From an uncultured Caulobacteraceae bacterium (lineage in GTDB: Bacteria > Pseudomonadota > Alphaproteobacteria > Caulobacterales > Caulobacteraceae), in NCBI GenBank assembly GCA_937910255.1, contig CALEOQ010000068.1, forward strand, positions 1 to 5,038: DNA of 5,038 nucleotides. Direction: 5' to 3'. The notes beneath the pieces were generated by a model. It was not told the origin of the DNA and ran no database searches. It worked only from the letters and a program-made list of their open reading frames with translations. Both the position numbers and the translations under genes were made by a program. This document shows, one piece after another, positions 1 to 4,983 of the stretch (positions are counted from its first letter, which is position 1; the number at the start of each line of letters is the position of its first letter).

Positions 1-28
1 TATGTGTTCTCTTTTTTTTTTTTTTTTT
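1..28. other. Low-complexity contig-end noise with poly-T
   Basis: Eleven nondescript bases are followed by an unbroken run of 17 T (12-28) that abuts the outer end of a sequencing adapter. It mirrors the poly-A tail at the other end of the window. This is what reads look like after running past the end of the adapter, so it should not be treated as genome sequence. Any reading frame starting here is meaningless. Confidence 0.9.
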
Positions 29-92
29 CAAGCAGAAGACGGCATACGAGCTTACGACGTGACTGGAGTTCAGACGTGTGCTCTTCCGATCT
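29..92 (-). other. Illumina P7/TruSeq index adapter (contamination)
   Basis: Positions 29-50 match the P7 flow-cell sequence (CAAGCAGAAGACGGCATACG and on). Then come two bases, CT where AT is expected (one mismatch at 51), a 6-base index TACGAC (53-58), and the TruSeq read-2 primer site ending in GCTCTTCCGATCT at 92. The library insert begins at 93. The same 64-base unit occurs in reverse complement at 4920-4983 with the matching index. The family identification rests on the well-known adapter sequence. This is a technical sequence, not a terminal inverted repeat. Confidence 0.97.
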
Positions 93-421
93 TCGGCGGG
101 TTCGGACGCGCCAAAGCCTGGCCGATCGACGACGATCATTTCGCGGTCCTGCGGCAGGGCGGCCAGCACCGGCGCCCAGTATTCGGCCCAGGACGGCGAG
201 CCGGTCACCACCACGATCTTCCAGGGGGCCGGCGTCTCCCGCGGGGTCTCCAGGGCCGAGATCCGCCAGCCCAGGTCGCCGCCGGCCGTGAAGCTCGTCC
301 GCCGCACCACATGCTCGGGATAGTCTTCTGAGGTGGGAACGTGCTCGGTGCGCCCGAGAACGGTTGAGGTCAGGCAGGCGAGGCCCACGCCCACCACGCC
401 CTTGGGTCGTTTGCGCGCCAC
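93..421 (-). CDS. Alpha/beta-fold hydrolase, 5' part only
   Basis: This frame opens with GTG at 421 and reads 109 codons without a stop until the adapter at 92, so only the N-terminal part is present. The start is set by an in-frame TGA at 434-436 and a good Shine-Dalgarno site just downstream of it. Residues about 8-23 form a hydrophobic stretch that could be a signal peptide or membrane anchor, although Cys16 does not sit in a proper lipobox. Residues 68-82 (IVVVTGSPSWAEYW within it) resemble the first core strand and oxyanion-hole loop of alpha/beta hydrolases. Residues 97-106 (VVDRPGFGAS) match the typical 'D-x-P-G-x-G-x-S' strand and loop before the nucleophile. The GxSxG nucleophile elbow and the rest of the triad would lie beyond the contig end, so substrate and activity cannot be judged. 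It follows ubiG on the same strand after a 93-base gap and may be co-transcribed with it. Confidence 0.75.
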
Positions 422-427
422 GCTTAT

Positions 428-434
428 CTTCCTT
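428..434 (-). promoter_or_regulatory. Ribosome binding site of the hydrolase gene
   Basis: On the minus strand AAGGAAG lies six bases before the GTG at 421. It is a strong match to the anti-Shine-Dalgarno sequence and is the main reason for accepting the non-ATG start, since an in-frame stop just upstream leaves no earlier choice. Confidence 0.65.
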
Positions 435-475
435 CAGTCCAGTCCATGTCGGTTGTGAAAACGCCCAAGCCCTGA

Positions 476-495
476 GTCGGTTCGCCGACATTTTT
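476..495 (+). terminator. Small hairpin with U-tract, terminator-like on plus strand
   Basis: GTCGG (476-480), loop TTCG, and CCGAC (485-489) form a perfect 5-bp stem, followed by A and five T (491-495). Read on the plus strand this resembles a short intrinsic terminator, but no plus-strand gene leads into it. Read on the minus strand, the direction of ubiG and the hydrolase, the A/T tract precedes the stem, so it is not a canonical terminator for ubiG. It could instead be a processing or stability hairpin between the two minus-strand genes, block antisense transcription, or be chance. Confidence 0.3.
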
Positions 496-514
496 AATTG
501 TCATGCGCGCGCCG

Positions 515-1273
515 TCAGGCGGCCGCCCGCGTCACGGTCATCATGTAGTTCACCTCGCTGTCGCGGGAGGTGGACCACTGGCCGGTCAGGGGATTGAAGA
601 CCACGCCATAGGGACCATCCACGTCCACCGGCTCGCCCGCCAGGAAGCCGCGCAGTTCATCGGGCTTGAGGAACTTGCGCCAGTCGTGGGTGCCGGCCGG
701 CAGCCAGCGCAGGACGTATTCAGCGCCCACCTTGGCCAGCGCCAGGGCCTTGAGCGTGCGGTTCAGGGTGGCGACGATCATGATCCCCCCCGGCGCCAGC
801 AGCTGGGCGCAGCTGCGCAGATAGGCGCCCGGATCGGCCACGTGCTCGATCACCTCCATATTGAGGATCACATCGAACGGCGCGATCCCCTCCGCCAGCA
901 GTTGCTCGGCGGTGGCGCAGCGATAATCGATGGCCAGCCCCTGCTCGGCCGCGTGGGTGCTGGCCGTGCCGATGTTGCGCTCCGAGGCGTCGACGCCGGT
1001 GACCTGGAACCCGAGCCGGGTCATCGGCTCCGAGAGCAGACCGCCGCCGCAGCCGATGTCCAGCAGACGCAAGCCTTCAAACGGACGCCGGGCTGTCGGA
1101 TCGCGGTCGAAGCGCGCCAGGGCCTTGTCACGGATGAAGGTCAGGCGGGTGGGATTGAACCGGTGCAGCGGCGCGAACTTGCCGTGCGGGTCCCACCATT
1201 CGGCGGCGATGCGGGAGAAGCGCTCGACCTCGTCGGGATCGATGCTGGAGCGGAGATCGGGAGCGGCGGACAT
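515..1273 (-). CDS. ubiG: Ubiquinone biosynthesis O-methyltransferase UbiG
   Basis: The 252-residue product is close to the usual UbiG length. In the family, UbiG uses S-adenosylmethionine for both O-methylations of ubiquinone synthesis (2-polyprenyl-6-hydroxyphenol and 3-demethylubiquinol), working on a membrane-bound lipid substrate. Visible signatures are the UbiG N-terminal block around residues 19-47 (FSRIAAEWWDPHGKFAPLHR and on), SAM motif I LDIGCGGG at 71-78, the acidic ribose-binding residue in GVDAS at 93-97, and NMEVIEHV at 138-145. Also present are APGG at 160-163 and the family-specific segment LNRTLKALALAKVGAEYVLR at 170-189, associated with membrane contact. The start is fixed by an in-frame TGA two codons upstream (1277-1279). 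No Shine-Dalgarno site precedes the ATG, and a promoter-like box ends six bases before it, so the transcript may be leaderless. It is divergent from lysC, an arrangement I recall as common in Alphaproteobacteria. Nothing looks broken or missing. Confidence 0.95.
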   Translation of the reverse strand: MSAAPDLRSSIDPDEVERFSRIAAEWWDPHGKFAPLHRFNPTRLTFIRDKALARFDRDPTARRPFEGLRLLDIGCGGGLLSEPMTRLGFQVTGVDASERNIGTASTHAAEQGLAIDYRCATAEQLLAEGIAPFDVILNMEVIEHVADPGAYLRSCAQLLAPGGIMIVATLNRTLKALALAKVGAEYVLRWLPAGTHDWRKFLKPDELRGFLAGEPVDVDGPYGVVFNPLTGQWSTSRDSEVNYMMTVTRAAA

Positions 1274-1279
1274 GAGTCA

Positions 1280-1308
1280 CATATAGCGTCTGGCGAGGTT
1301 TGCGTAAG
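1280..1308 (-). promoter_or_regulatory. Candidate ubiG promoter, possibly leaderless
   Basis: On the minus strand GCTATATG (1280-1287) matches seven of eight positions of the Caulobacter housekeeping -10 consensus GCTANAWC. CTTACGC (1302-1308) is a weaker match to the -35 consensus TTGACGS, and the 14-base gap fits that promoter class. The -10 box ends six bases before the ubiG ATG, so transcription would start at or next to the first codon. This agrees with the missing Shine-Dalgarno site and the nearby upstream stop. The -35 match is poor, so this is a prediction. Confidence 0.4.
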
Positions 1309-1317
1309 GCGTCCCGC

Positions 1318-1333
1318 CCCGCGGATCCGCGGG
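1318..1333. repeat. 16-bp perfect palindrome between ubiG and lysC
   Basis: CCCGCGGATCCGCGGG is its own reverse complement across all 16 bases. It lies between the outward-facing candidate promoters of ubiG and lysC, nine bases beyond the ubiG -35 box. The position suits an operator for a dimeric regulator, or a cruciform-forming element. No regulator can be named from the sequence, and the high GC content raises the chance of accidental palindromes. Confidence 0.45.
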
Positions 1334-1370
1334 ATCGGCGCAGCATCGCCCGTGACCTATGAATGTTACG

Positions 1371-1399
1371 TTGCAGCGCGGCTTGGCCATCGGTAGAAG
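1371..1399 (+). promoter_or_regulatory. Candidate lysC promoter
   Basis: TTGCAGC (1371-1377) and GGTAGAAG (1392-1399) are partial matches (about 5 of 7 and 6 of 8) to the Caulobacter-type TTGACGS and GCTANAWC boxes, with a 14-base spacer. Initiation would fall near 1405 and leave a leader of about 25 bases before the preferred GTG start at 1431. If correct, it rules out the longer start at ATG 1359. The match is modest. Confidence 0.28.
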
Positions 1400-1430
1400 A
1401 GCGGCCTTCTTTAGCGGGGGTCGATCCGGC

Positions 1431-2681
1431 GTGGCCCGTCTGGTGATGAAATTCGGCGGCACTTCGGTGGCCGACCTTGAGCGCATCCGGCGCGTCGGAC
1501 GGCTCGTGGCCGCAGAGGTCGCGGCCGGCCATCGCGTGGCCGTGGTGGTCTCGGCCATGGCCGGCAAGACCAATGAGCTGGTGGCCTGGACCGATGGCGC
1601 CGGCGCGGCCGCCCAGGGCCTGGCCCCCTCGGACGACGAATACGACACCGTGGTCGCCTCGGGCGAGCAGGTGACCGCCGGCCTGCTGGCCATGACGCTG
1701 CGCAATATGGGCGTTTCGGCAAGGTCCTGGCTGGGCTGGCAGATCCCGATCATCGCCGACGACGCCCATGGCCGCGCGCGCATCGAGGACATTCCGCCCG
1801 AAAAGCTGGCCGCCGCGCTGGACTCCGGCGAGGTCGCCGTGATCGCCGGCTTCCAGGGGGTCACCCGGGACGGGCGCATCGCCACCCTGGGCCGCGGCGG
1901 CTCCGACACCAGCGCCGTGGCCATCGCCGCGGCCCTGAAGGCCGAGCGGTGCGACATCTATACCGACGTGGACGGGGTCTATACGACCGACCCGCGCATC
2001 GAGACCAAGGCCCGCAAGCTCTCCAAGATCTCCTTCGAGGAAATGCTGGAGATGGCCTCCCTCGGCGCCAAGGTGCTGCAGACGCGCTCGGTGGAGCTGG
2101 CCATGGCCCAGCACATGCCGGTGCGCGTGCTATCGAGTTTCGTAGAACCCGGAGAGGCCCCCGGTCAGGGCACCATCGTCTGCGACGAGGAGGAGATCGT
2201 GGAAAAGCGCATCGTGAGCGGCGTCGCCTATAGTCGCGACGAAGCCAAGATCAGCGTCTTCGGCCTGCCCGACCATCCCGGCGTCTCCTCGGAGATCTTC
2301 GGGCGGCTGGCCGACGCCAACGTCAATGTGGACATGATCGTCCAGAGCCACGCCCGCACCCAGGACACGGCGAACATGGAGTTCACTGTCGGCAAGCGTG
2401 ACGCGGTGCGCGCCATCGAGATCATGCGCGAGGCGCAGAGCGCCATCGGCTTCGACGACGTGGCGGTGAATGAGGACGTGGCCAAGGTCTCGGTGATCGG
2501 GGTCGGCATGCGCAGCCACGCCGGCGTCGCCAAGACCATGTTCGGCGCCCTGGCGGAAAAGGGCGTCAACATCCAGGTGATCTCCACCAGCGAGATCAAG
2601 ATCAGCGTGCTGATCGACGCGGCCTATACCGAACTGGCCGTCCGCGCCCTGCACGCCGCCTACGGCCTCGACAAGCTTTAG
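1431..2681 (+). CDS. lysC: Aspartate kinase LysC with two ACT domains
   Basis: The product phosphorylates L-aspartate with ATP, the committed step to lysine, methionine, threonine and diaminopimelate, in the cytoplasm. The kinase domain occupies residues 4 to about 240, with KFGGTSV at 7-13, SAMAGKTNEL at 41-50, SGEQV at 77-81, GRGGSDTSA at 154-162 and DVDGVYTTDP at 179-188. Two ACT regulatory domains follow, roughly 273-320 (starting ISVFGLPDHPGVSSEIF) and 353-410 (starting VSVIGVGMRSHAGVAKTM). They are the usual site of feedback inhibition by lysine and/or threonine; which ligand applies here cannot be read off. I chose GTG 1431, giving 416 residues, because homologues begin a few residues before the KFGG motif. 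ATG 1359 would add 24 residues unlike the family, and ATG 1446 is also possible. No strong Shine-Dalgarno site precedes any choice. There is no fused homoserine dehydrogenase domain. The stop is only 11 bases from the stop of the convergent transporter gene. Confidence 0.95.
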   Translation: MARLVMKFGGTSVADLERIRRVGRLVAAEVAAGHRVAVVVSAMAGKTNELVAWTDGAGAAAQGLAPSDDEYDTVVASGEQVTAGLLAMTLRNMGVSARSWLGWQIPIIADDAHGRARIEDIPPEKLAAALDSGEVAVIAGFQGVTRDGRIATLGRGGSDTSAVAIAAALKAERCDIYTDVDGVYTTDPRIETKARKLSKISFEEMLEMASLGAKVLQTRSVELAMAQHMPVRVLSSFVEPGEAPGQGTIVCDEEEIVEKRIVSGVAYSRDEAKISVFGLPDHPGVSSEIFGRLADANVNVDMIVQSHARTQDTANMEFTVGKRDAVRAIEIMREAQSAIGFDDVAVNEDVAKVSVIGVGMRSHAGVAKTMFGALAEKGVNIQVISTSEIKISVLIDAAYTELAVRALHAAYGLDKL

Positions 2682-2692
2682 GAACGTGAGGT

Positions 2693-4096
2693 CTAGGCGC
2701 CGGCGGCCTCGGCCCGGGGCGTCAGCCGCCAGGCGGTGAGGATGGCCAGGGCCGCCACTGGCGTCGCCACAGCGAAGACCGCATGGGCGGCCGAGCGCGC
2801 GGTCTCGATCGTCAGACCCTCGCCGAAGCCGGCCAGATTGGCGATGGCCCCGGCCACCGCCGCGCCCGCCGCTGCGCCGGTGAAGCGCACCGTATTGATC
2901 GCCCCGCCCCCCAGACCCCGCTCTTCGGGCGGCAGGGCCGCCAGCACCATCTGGTTCATGAAGGCCGAGGACAGGCCAAAGCCGGCGCCCAGCAGGATGG
3001 CGGCCGCCAGCAGCGACCAGAGCGGCCCGTCGGTCAGCACCCAGATGAACATGGCGACGCCGAATGTGGCGCTGAGCGCGCCAGCGCGGACCATGCGGCT
3101 GCGCCAGGCGCCGGTGAGGTTGGAGACCGCCAGGGCCGCGGCCGTCCAGGCCAGGGCCTCCACGCCGACCACATAGCCGGCCGCCAGGGCCGAATAGCCC
3201 CGGGTCGCCTGCAATATGGCCGGGCCATAGACGGTGAAGCCCATGGAGGCCGCCGTCATCAGGAACATGGTGGCGAAGCCCAGGCCCGCCACCGAGCCGA
3301 GGTCGCCGGAGCTGACCGGCAGCAGACGGACCGGCGCGCGGACATCGACACGCACGCTGTAGACCAGGATGCCGAGGCCGGCGGCGACCAGCACCAGGGC
3401 CAGCATGAAGCCCCCCATCAGGTCGGCGCCGGCGATGGCCGAAACGCCAACGCCCACCAGCAGCAGTTGGCGCGCAGGGATCGCGCCGCCCTGCCCCTTC
3501 TCGCCCCGCGGCAGCAGGACCAGGGCGGCGAGCGCCACGGCCAGGGCCTGGATCACGAAGGCGCCGAAGGCCCAGCGCCAGTGGCCGGCGTCGGCGAAGA
3601 CGCCCCCCAGCATGGGGCCGATCAGGGTGGCGATCCCCCAGATGCCAGTCATCACGGCATAGACCTTGGGCAGGGTCCGGTCGGGGAACAGCAGGCCCAC
3701 GGCGACCGAGGCGAAGCCCGCCAGCCAGCCGCCGCCCACCCCCTGCACCAGACGTCCGATCAGGAAGGTCCAGATGTCGGGCGCCACGGCGCTCATCAGG
3801 CAGCCGGCGGCGTAGAGGGCGGCGGAGAAGGCGAAGGCCGTGCGCAGGCCGACCCGGCCGGTCAGCCAGCCGGCGCTGGCCCCGGCCACCACCGAGCCCA
3901 GCAGGAAGCCTGCCGTGGCCCAGCCGAAATAGGCGTAGCCGCCGAGATCGGCGCCGACGCTGGGCATGATGGTGGCGGTGACCAGGCTGTCGGCCGCGTG
4001 CAGCCAGACCGCCAGGCAGATGAGGATGAACTGGGCGAGGCGGCCCTCGGCCAGGACGTCTTTCCAACTGCCGGGAACGGCCACCGCGGGGGACAT
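2693..4096 (-). CDS. MFS transporter, DHA2/EmrB-QacA-like exporter
   Basis: The 467-residue product is a polytopic inner-membrane protein of the major facilitator superfamily. Hydrophobic segments suggest about 14 transmembrane helices: six before residue 196, a central extra pair around 208-248, and six after 268. This fits the DHA2 proton-antiporter type. Recognisable motifs are Asp36 in helix 1 (ADSLVTATIMPSV), a motif A-like loop GWLTGRVGLRTAF at 76-88, RLVQGVGGG at 115-123 (motif B), and GIWGIATLIGPMLGG at 151-165, the antiporter motif C. The likely role is proton-coupled export of a small, probably toxic molecule; the substrate is unknown. I prefer ATG 4096. The frame can be extended to TTG 4177, but that adds 27 polar residues running through the intergenic region. 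No clear Shine-Dalgarno site is visible. A helix-turn-helix regulator begins divergently 95 bases away, the classic layout of a locally regulated efflux gene. Confidence 0.88.
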   Translation of the reverse strand: MSPAVAVPGSWKDVLAEGRLAQFILICLAVWLHAADSLVTATIMPSVGADLGGYAYFGWATAGFLLGSVVAGASAGWLTGRVGLRTAFAFSAALYAAGCLMSAVAPDIWTFLIGRLVQGVGGGWLAGFASVAVGLLFPDRTLPKVYAVMTGIWGIATLIGPMLGGVFADAGHWRWAFGAFVIQALAVALAALVLLPRGEKGQGGAIPARQLLLVGVGVSAIAGADLMGGFMLALVLVAAGLGILVYSVRVDVRAPVRLLPVSSGDLGSVAGLGFATMFLMTAASMGFTVYGPAILQATRGYSALAAGYVVGVEALAWTAAALAVSNLTGAWRSRMVRAGALSATFGVAMFIWVLTDGPLWSLLAAAILLGAGFGLSSAFMNQMVLAALPPEERGLGGGAINTVRFTGAAAGAAVAGAIANLAGFGEGLTIETARSAAHAVFAVATPVAALAILTAWRLTPRAEAAGA

Positions 4097-4113
4097 TTTT
4101 AACAAGCTCGAAA

Positions 4114-4162
4114 TTGCGAAATCGACTTGACCCTGGCTATCGACGTCGCGATGGTTTCGCAA
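4114..4162. promoter_or_regulatory. Inverted repeat in transporter/regulator control region
   Basis: TTGCGAAA (4114-4121) recurs as its reverse complement TTTCGCAA (4155-4162), 33 bases apart, within the 95-base region between the divergent transporter and regulator starts. The centres are 41 bases apart, close to four helical turns, so a regulator could bind both arms on one face. A second near-palindrome, GATAATTGTC (4166-4175, one mismatched pair), overlaps a -10-like GATAAT for the plus-strand gene. On the minus strand a TTGACA lies at 4172-4177, but no matching -10 follows at normal spacing. Operator function is inferred from position only. Confidence 0.4.
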
Positions 4163-4191
4163 CCTGATAATTGTCAAATTCCGCGAGGCCG

Positions 4192-4299
4192 ATGCCCTCC
4201 TCCGCCGACCAGATCCTTCTGCACCTCAAGACCCGGGGCGAGACCACGACGGCGGCCCTGGCCGCGCAGCTGGGCGTCAGCCGCCAGGCCGCCCGCCAG
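4192..4299 (+). pseudogene. 5' fragment of an HTH transcriptional regulator (chimeric end)
   Basis: The first 36 codons from ATG 4192 look like the N-terminal winged-helix segment of an ArsR/MarR/DeoR-like regulator: SADQILLHLKTRGETTTAAL then AAQLGVSRQAARQ, where the second part is a typical recognition helix region. A GAGG sits only three bases before the ATG; a longer frame from TTG 4171 is possible. After SRQAARQ (residues 30-36) the frame continues without a stop, but as ribosomal protein S4. The rest of the regulator (wing, dimerisation and any ligand domain) is missing. In its real genome this gene would sit divergently from the MFS exporter and probably control it. I interpret the truncation as an assembly joint, not a natural break. 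Marked as pseudogene only because the schema has no chimera type. Confidence 0.65.
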
Positions 4300-4572
4300 C
4301 TCGTCGGCCATGGCCACGTGCGGGTCAACGGCAAGAAGCTTGATGTCCCGAGCTACCACTGCAAGCCCGGCGACAAGATCAAGATCGGTCCCAAGCCCTC
4401 TTCGCAGCAGCTCGGTCTCCGCATGATGGACCTCACCCAGGCCGTTCCGCTCAAGGATTGGCTGGCGGTGGACCGCGAGACTATGGAGGGCGCCGTGGCG
4501 CGCCTCCCCGAAATCGAGGACATCGATCCGCTGGTCAACGTCCAACTCATCGTCGAACTTTACTCGCGATAA
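4279..4572 (+). CDS. rpsD: Ribosomal protein S4 (RpsD), C-terminal half only
   Basis: From SRQAARQ onward the frame encodes the end of 30S ribosomal protein S4, an early 16S rRNA-binding assembly protein. The S4 RNA-binding fold is visible as ARQLVGHGHVRVNGKKLDVP, followed by SYHCKPGDKIKIG, and the end LIVELYSR is the hallmark C-terminus of the family. Only about 97 residues remain of a protein of roughly 200; the N-terminal zinc-binding/helical part and the start of the S4 fold are absent. The insertion KPSSQQLGLRMMDLTQAVPL and the surrounding wording do not resemble alphaproteobacterial S4 and suggest a PVC-group bacterium, a low-certainty guess. A strong terminator lies 29 bases downstream, so this is the natural 3' end of its transcript. 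The 5' part has been replaced by an unrelated HTH gene. Confidence 0.85.
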   Translation, partial: SRQAARQLVGHGHVRVNGKKLDVPSYHCKPGDKIKIGPKPSSQQLGLRMMDLTQAVPLKDWLAVDRETMEGAVARLPEIEDIDPLVNVQLIVELYSR

Positions 4573-4601
4573 GCCCTGGAAGACCCCAACTGATTTTACA
4601 G

Positions 4602-4628
4602 GCCTCGCAGGGATGCGGGGCTTTTTTT
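4602..4628 (+). terminator. Rho-independent terminator after rpsD
   Basis: GCCTCGC (4602-4608) pairs with GCGGGGC (4615-4621) in a 7-bp GC-rich stem containing one G-U wobble. It encloses the loop AGGGAT and is followed directly by seven T (4622-4628). It lies 29 bases after the rpsD stop codon on the same strand, the expected place for the end of that transcript. Confidence 0.85.
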
Positions 4629-4812
4629 GCGTTCGCTGGCAGGGGCGGGACTCCAGGGCCACGGCCGCATCAATCCCCAACCGACACCTTCCCAATCACT
4701 CTCAATTTCAAAATCCAATTCCCAATGCGAGCGAGGCGTGAGCCGGACGGAGAGGCCTTTGCCGTTGCAAATCGCCAGAGGGAATGCTTTGAGGAGAACC
4801 GCTAAGAAAAAA
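4629..4812 (+). promoter_or_regulatory. Intergenic leader of thrS, with RBS near 4791-4797
   Basis: This stretch between the terminator and thrS holds no gene I can support. It is visibly less GC-rich than the left part of the window (about 50% in 4681-4740 by hand count) and contains several CCCAAT/CCCAAC-like words on a pyrimidine-rich background. I see no convincing promoter pair. A Shine-Dalgarno-like GAGGAG lies near 4791-4796, about 16 bases before the thrS ATG, which is longer than usual; AAGAAAAAA fills the gap. Confidence 0.4.
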
Positions 4813-4919
4813 ATGGCTGACGAAAAAGAGCGCAAGACACTCGATGAACGGAACCAGATGACGGACCTGGAGAGGTTGCGCCACTCGTGTGCGCATGTGA
4901 TGGCCACCGCCATCGCGAA
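4813..4919 (+). CDS. thrS: Threonyl-tRNA synthetase, first 35 codons
   Basis: The frame from ATG 4813 reads MADEKERKTLDERNQMTDLE then RLRHSCAHVMATAIA, and is cut by the adapter at 4920. The block LRHSCAHVMA is the start of the conserved ThrRS editing (N2/SAD-like) domain, in which the HxxxH histidines (here His24 and His28) form part of the zinc-like hydrolytic site that removes mischarged serine. The enzyme attaches threonine to tRNA-Thr in the cytoplasm. No TGS domain precedes the motif, so this belongs to the short ThrRS form without an N-terminal TGS domain, which I recall from Verrucomicrobia and relatives. An alternative start is ATG 4858 (residue 16). The identification rests on one motif in a short fragment; other AlaX/SAD-type editing proteins are less likely. 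It follows rpsD on the same strand. Confidence 0.7.
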
Positions 4920-4983
4920 AGATCGGAAGAGCACACGTCTGAACTCCAGTCACGTCGTAATCTCGTATGCCGTCTTCTGCTTG
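4920..4983 (+). other. Illumina TruSeq/P7 index adapter (contamination)
   Basis: After the A-tail base at 4920 comes GATCGGAAGAGCACACGTCT and the remainder of the TruSeq adapter, then the index GTCGTA (4954-4959) and the P7 end ATCTCGTATGCCGTCTTCTG to 4983. It is the reverse complement of 29-92 apart from one base. The index is the exact complement of the one at the left end, so both ends come from the same barcoded library. The thrS frame must be cut at this point. Confidence 0.98.

Noticed and set aside
1..331. Plus-strand frames beginning in the first bases
   Set aside because: They start in read noise and run through adapter sequence; the real gene here is on the minus strand.
503..1396. 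Plus-strand frame of about 297 codons covering ubiG
   Set aside because: It is the antisense of a clear UbiG gene and shows no family motif of its own.
1128..2114. Long minus-strand frame over lysC and ubiG, and a similar one at 2130-4067
   Set aside because: Low-complexity Gly/Arg/His/Ala-rich translations that cross clear genes in other frames; they are shadows produced by high GC content.
2693..4096. Transporter read as a lysine exporter because it lies next to lysC
   Set aside because: The gene is convergent with lysC, not in its operon, and its motifs are of the general drug/proton antiporter type. Adjacency alone does not support a substrate.
2783..4102. Long plus-strand frame opposite the transporter gene
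   Set aside because: It is rich in Gly, Gln, His and Arg with no recognisable domain, the typical antisense shadow of a GC-rich membrane-protein gene.
4171..4572. A novel DNA-binding ribosomal-protein fusion acting as a ribosomal autoregulator
   Set aside because: Both partners are cut at a shared segment, the downstream gene and base composition change with it, and the contig has other signs of poor cleaning. An assembly chimera explains all of this without a new gene.
29..4983. Linear plasmid or transposon with 64-bp terminal inverted repeats
   Set aside because: The repeats are exact Illumina adapter parts with a barcode, and no transposase or replication gene is present.
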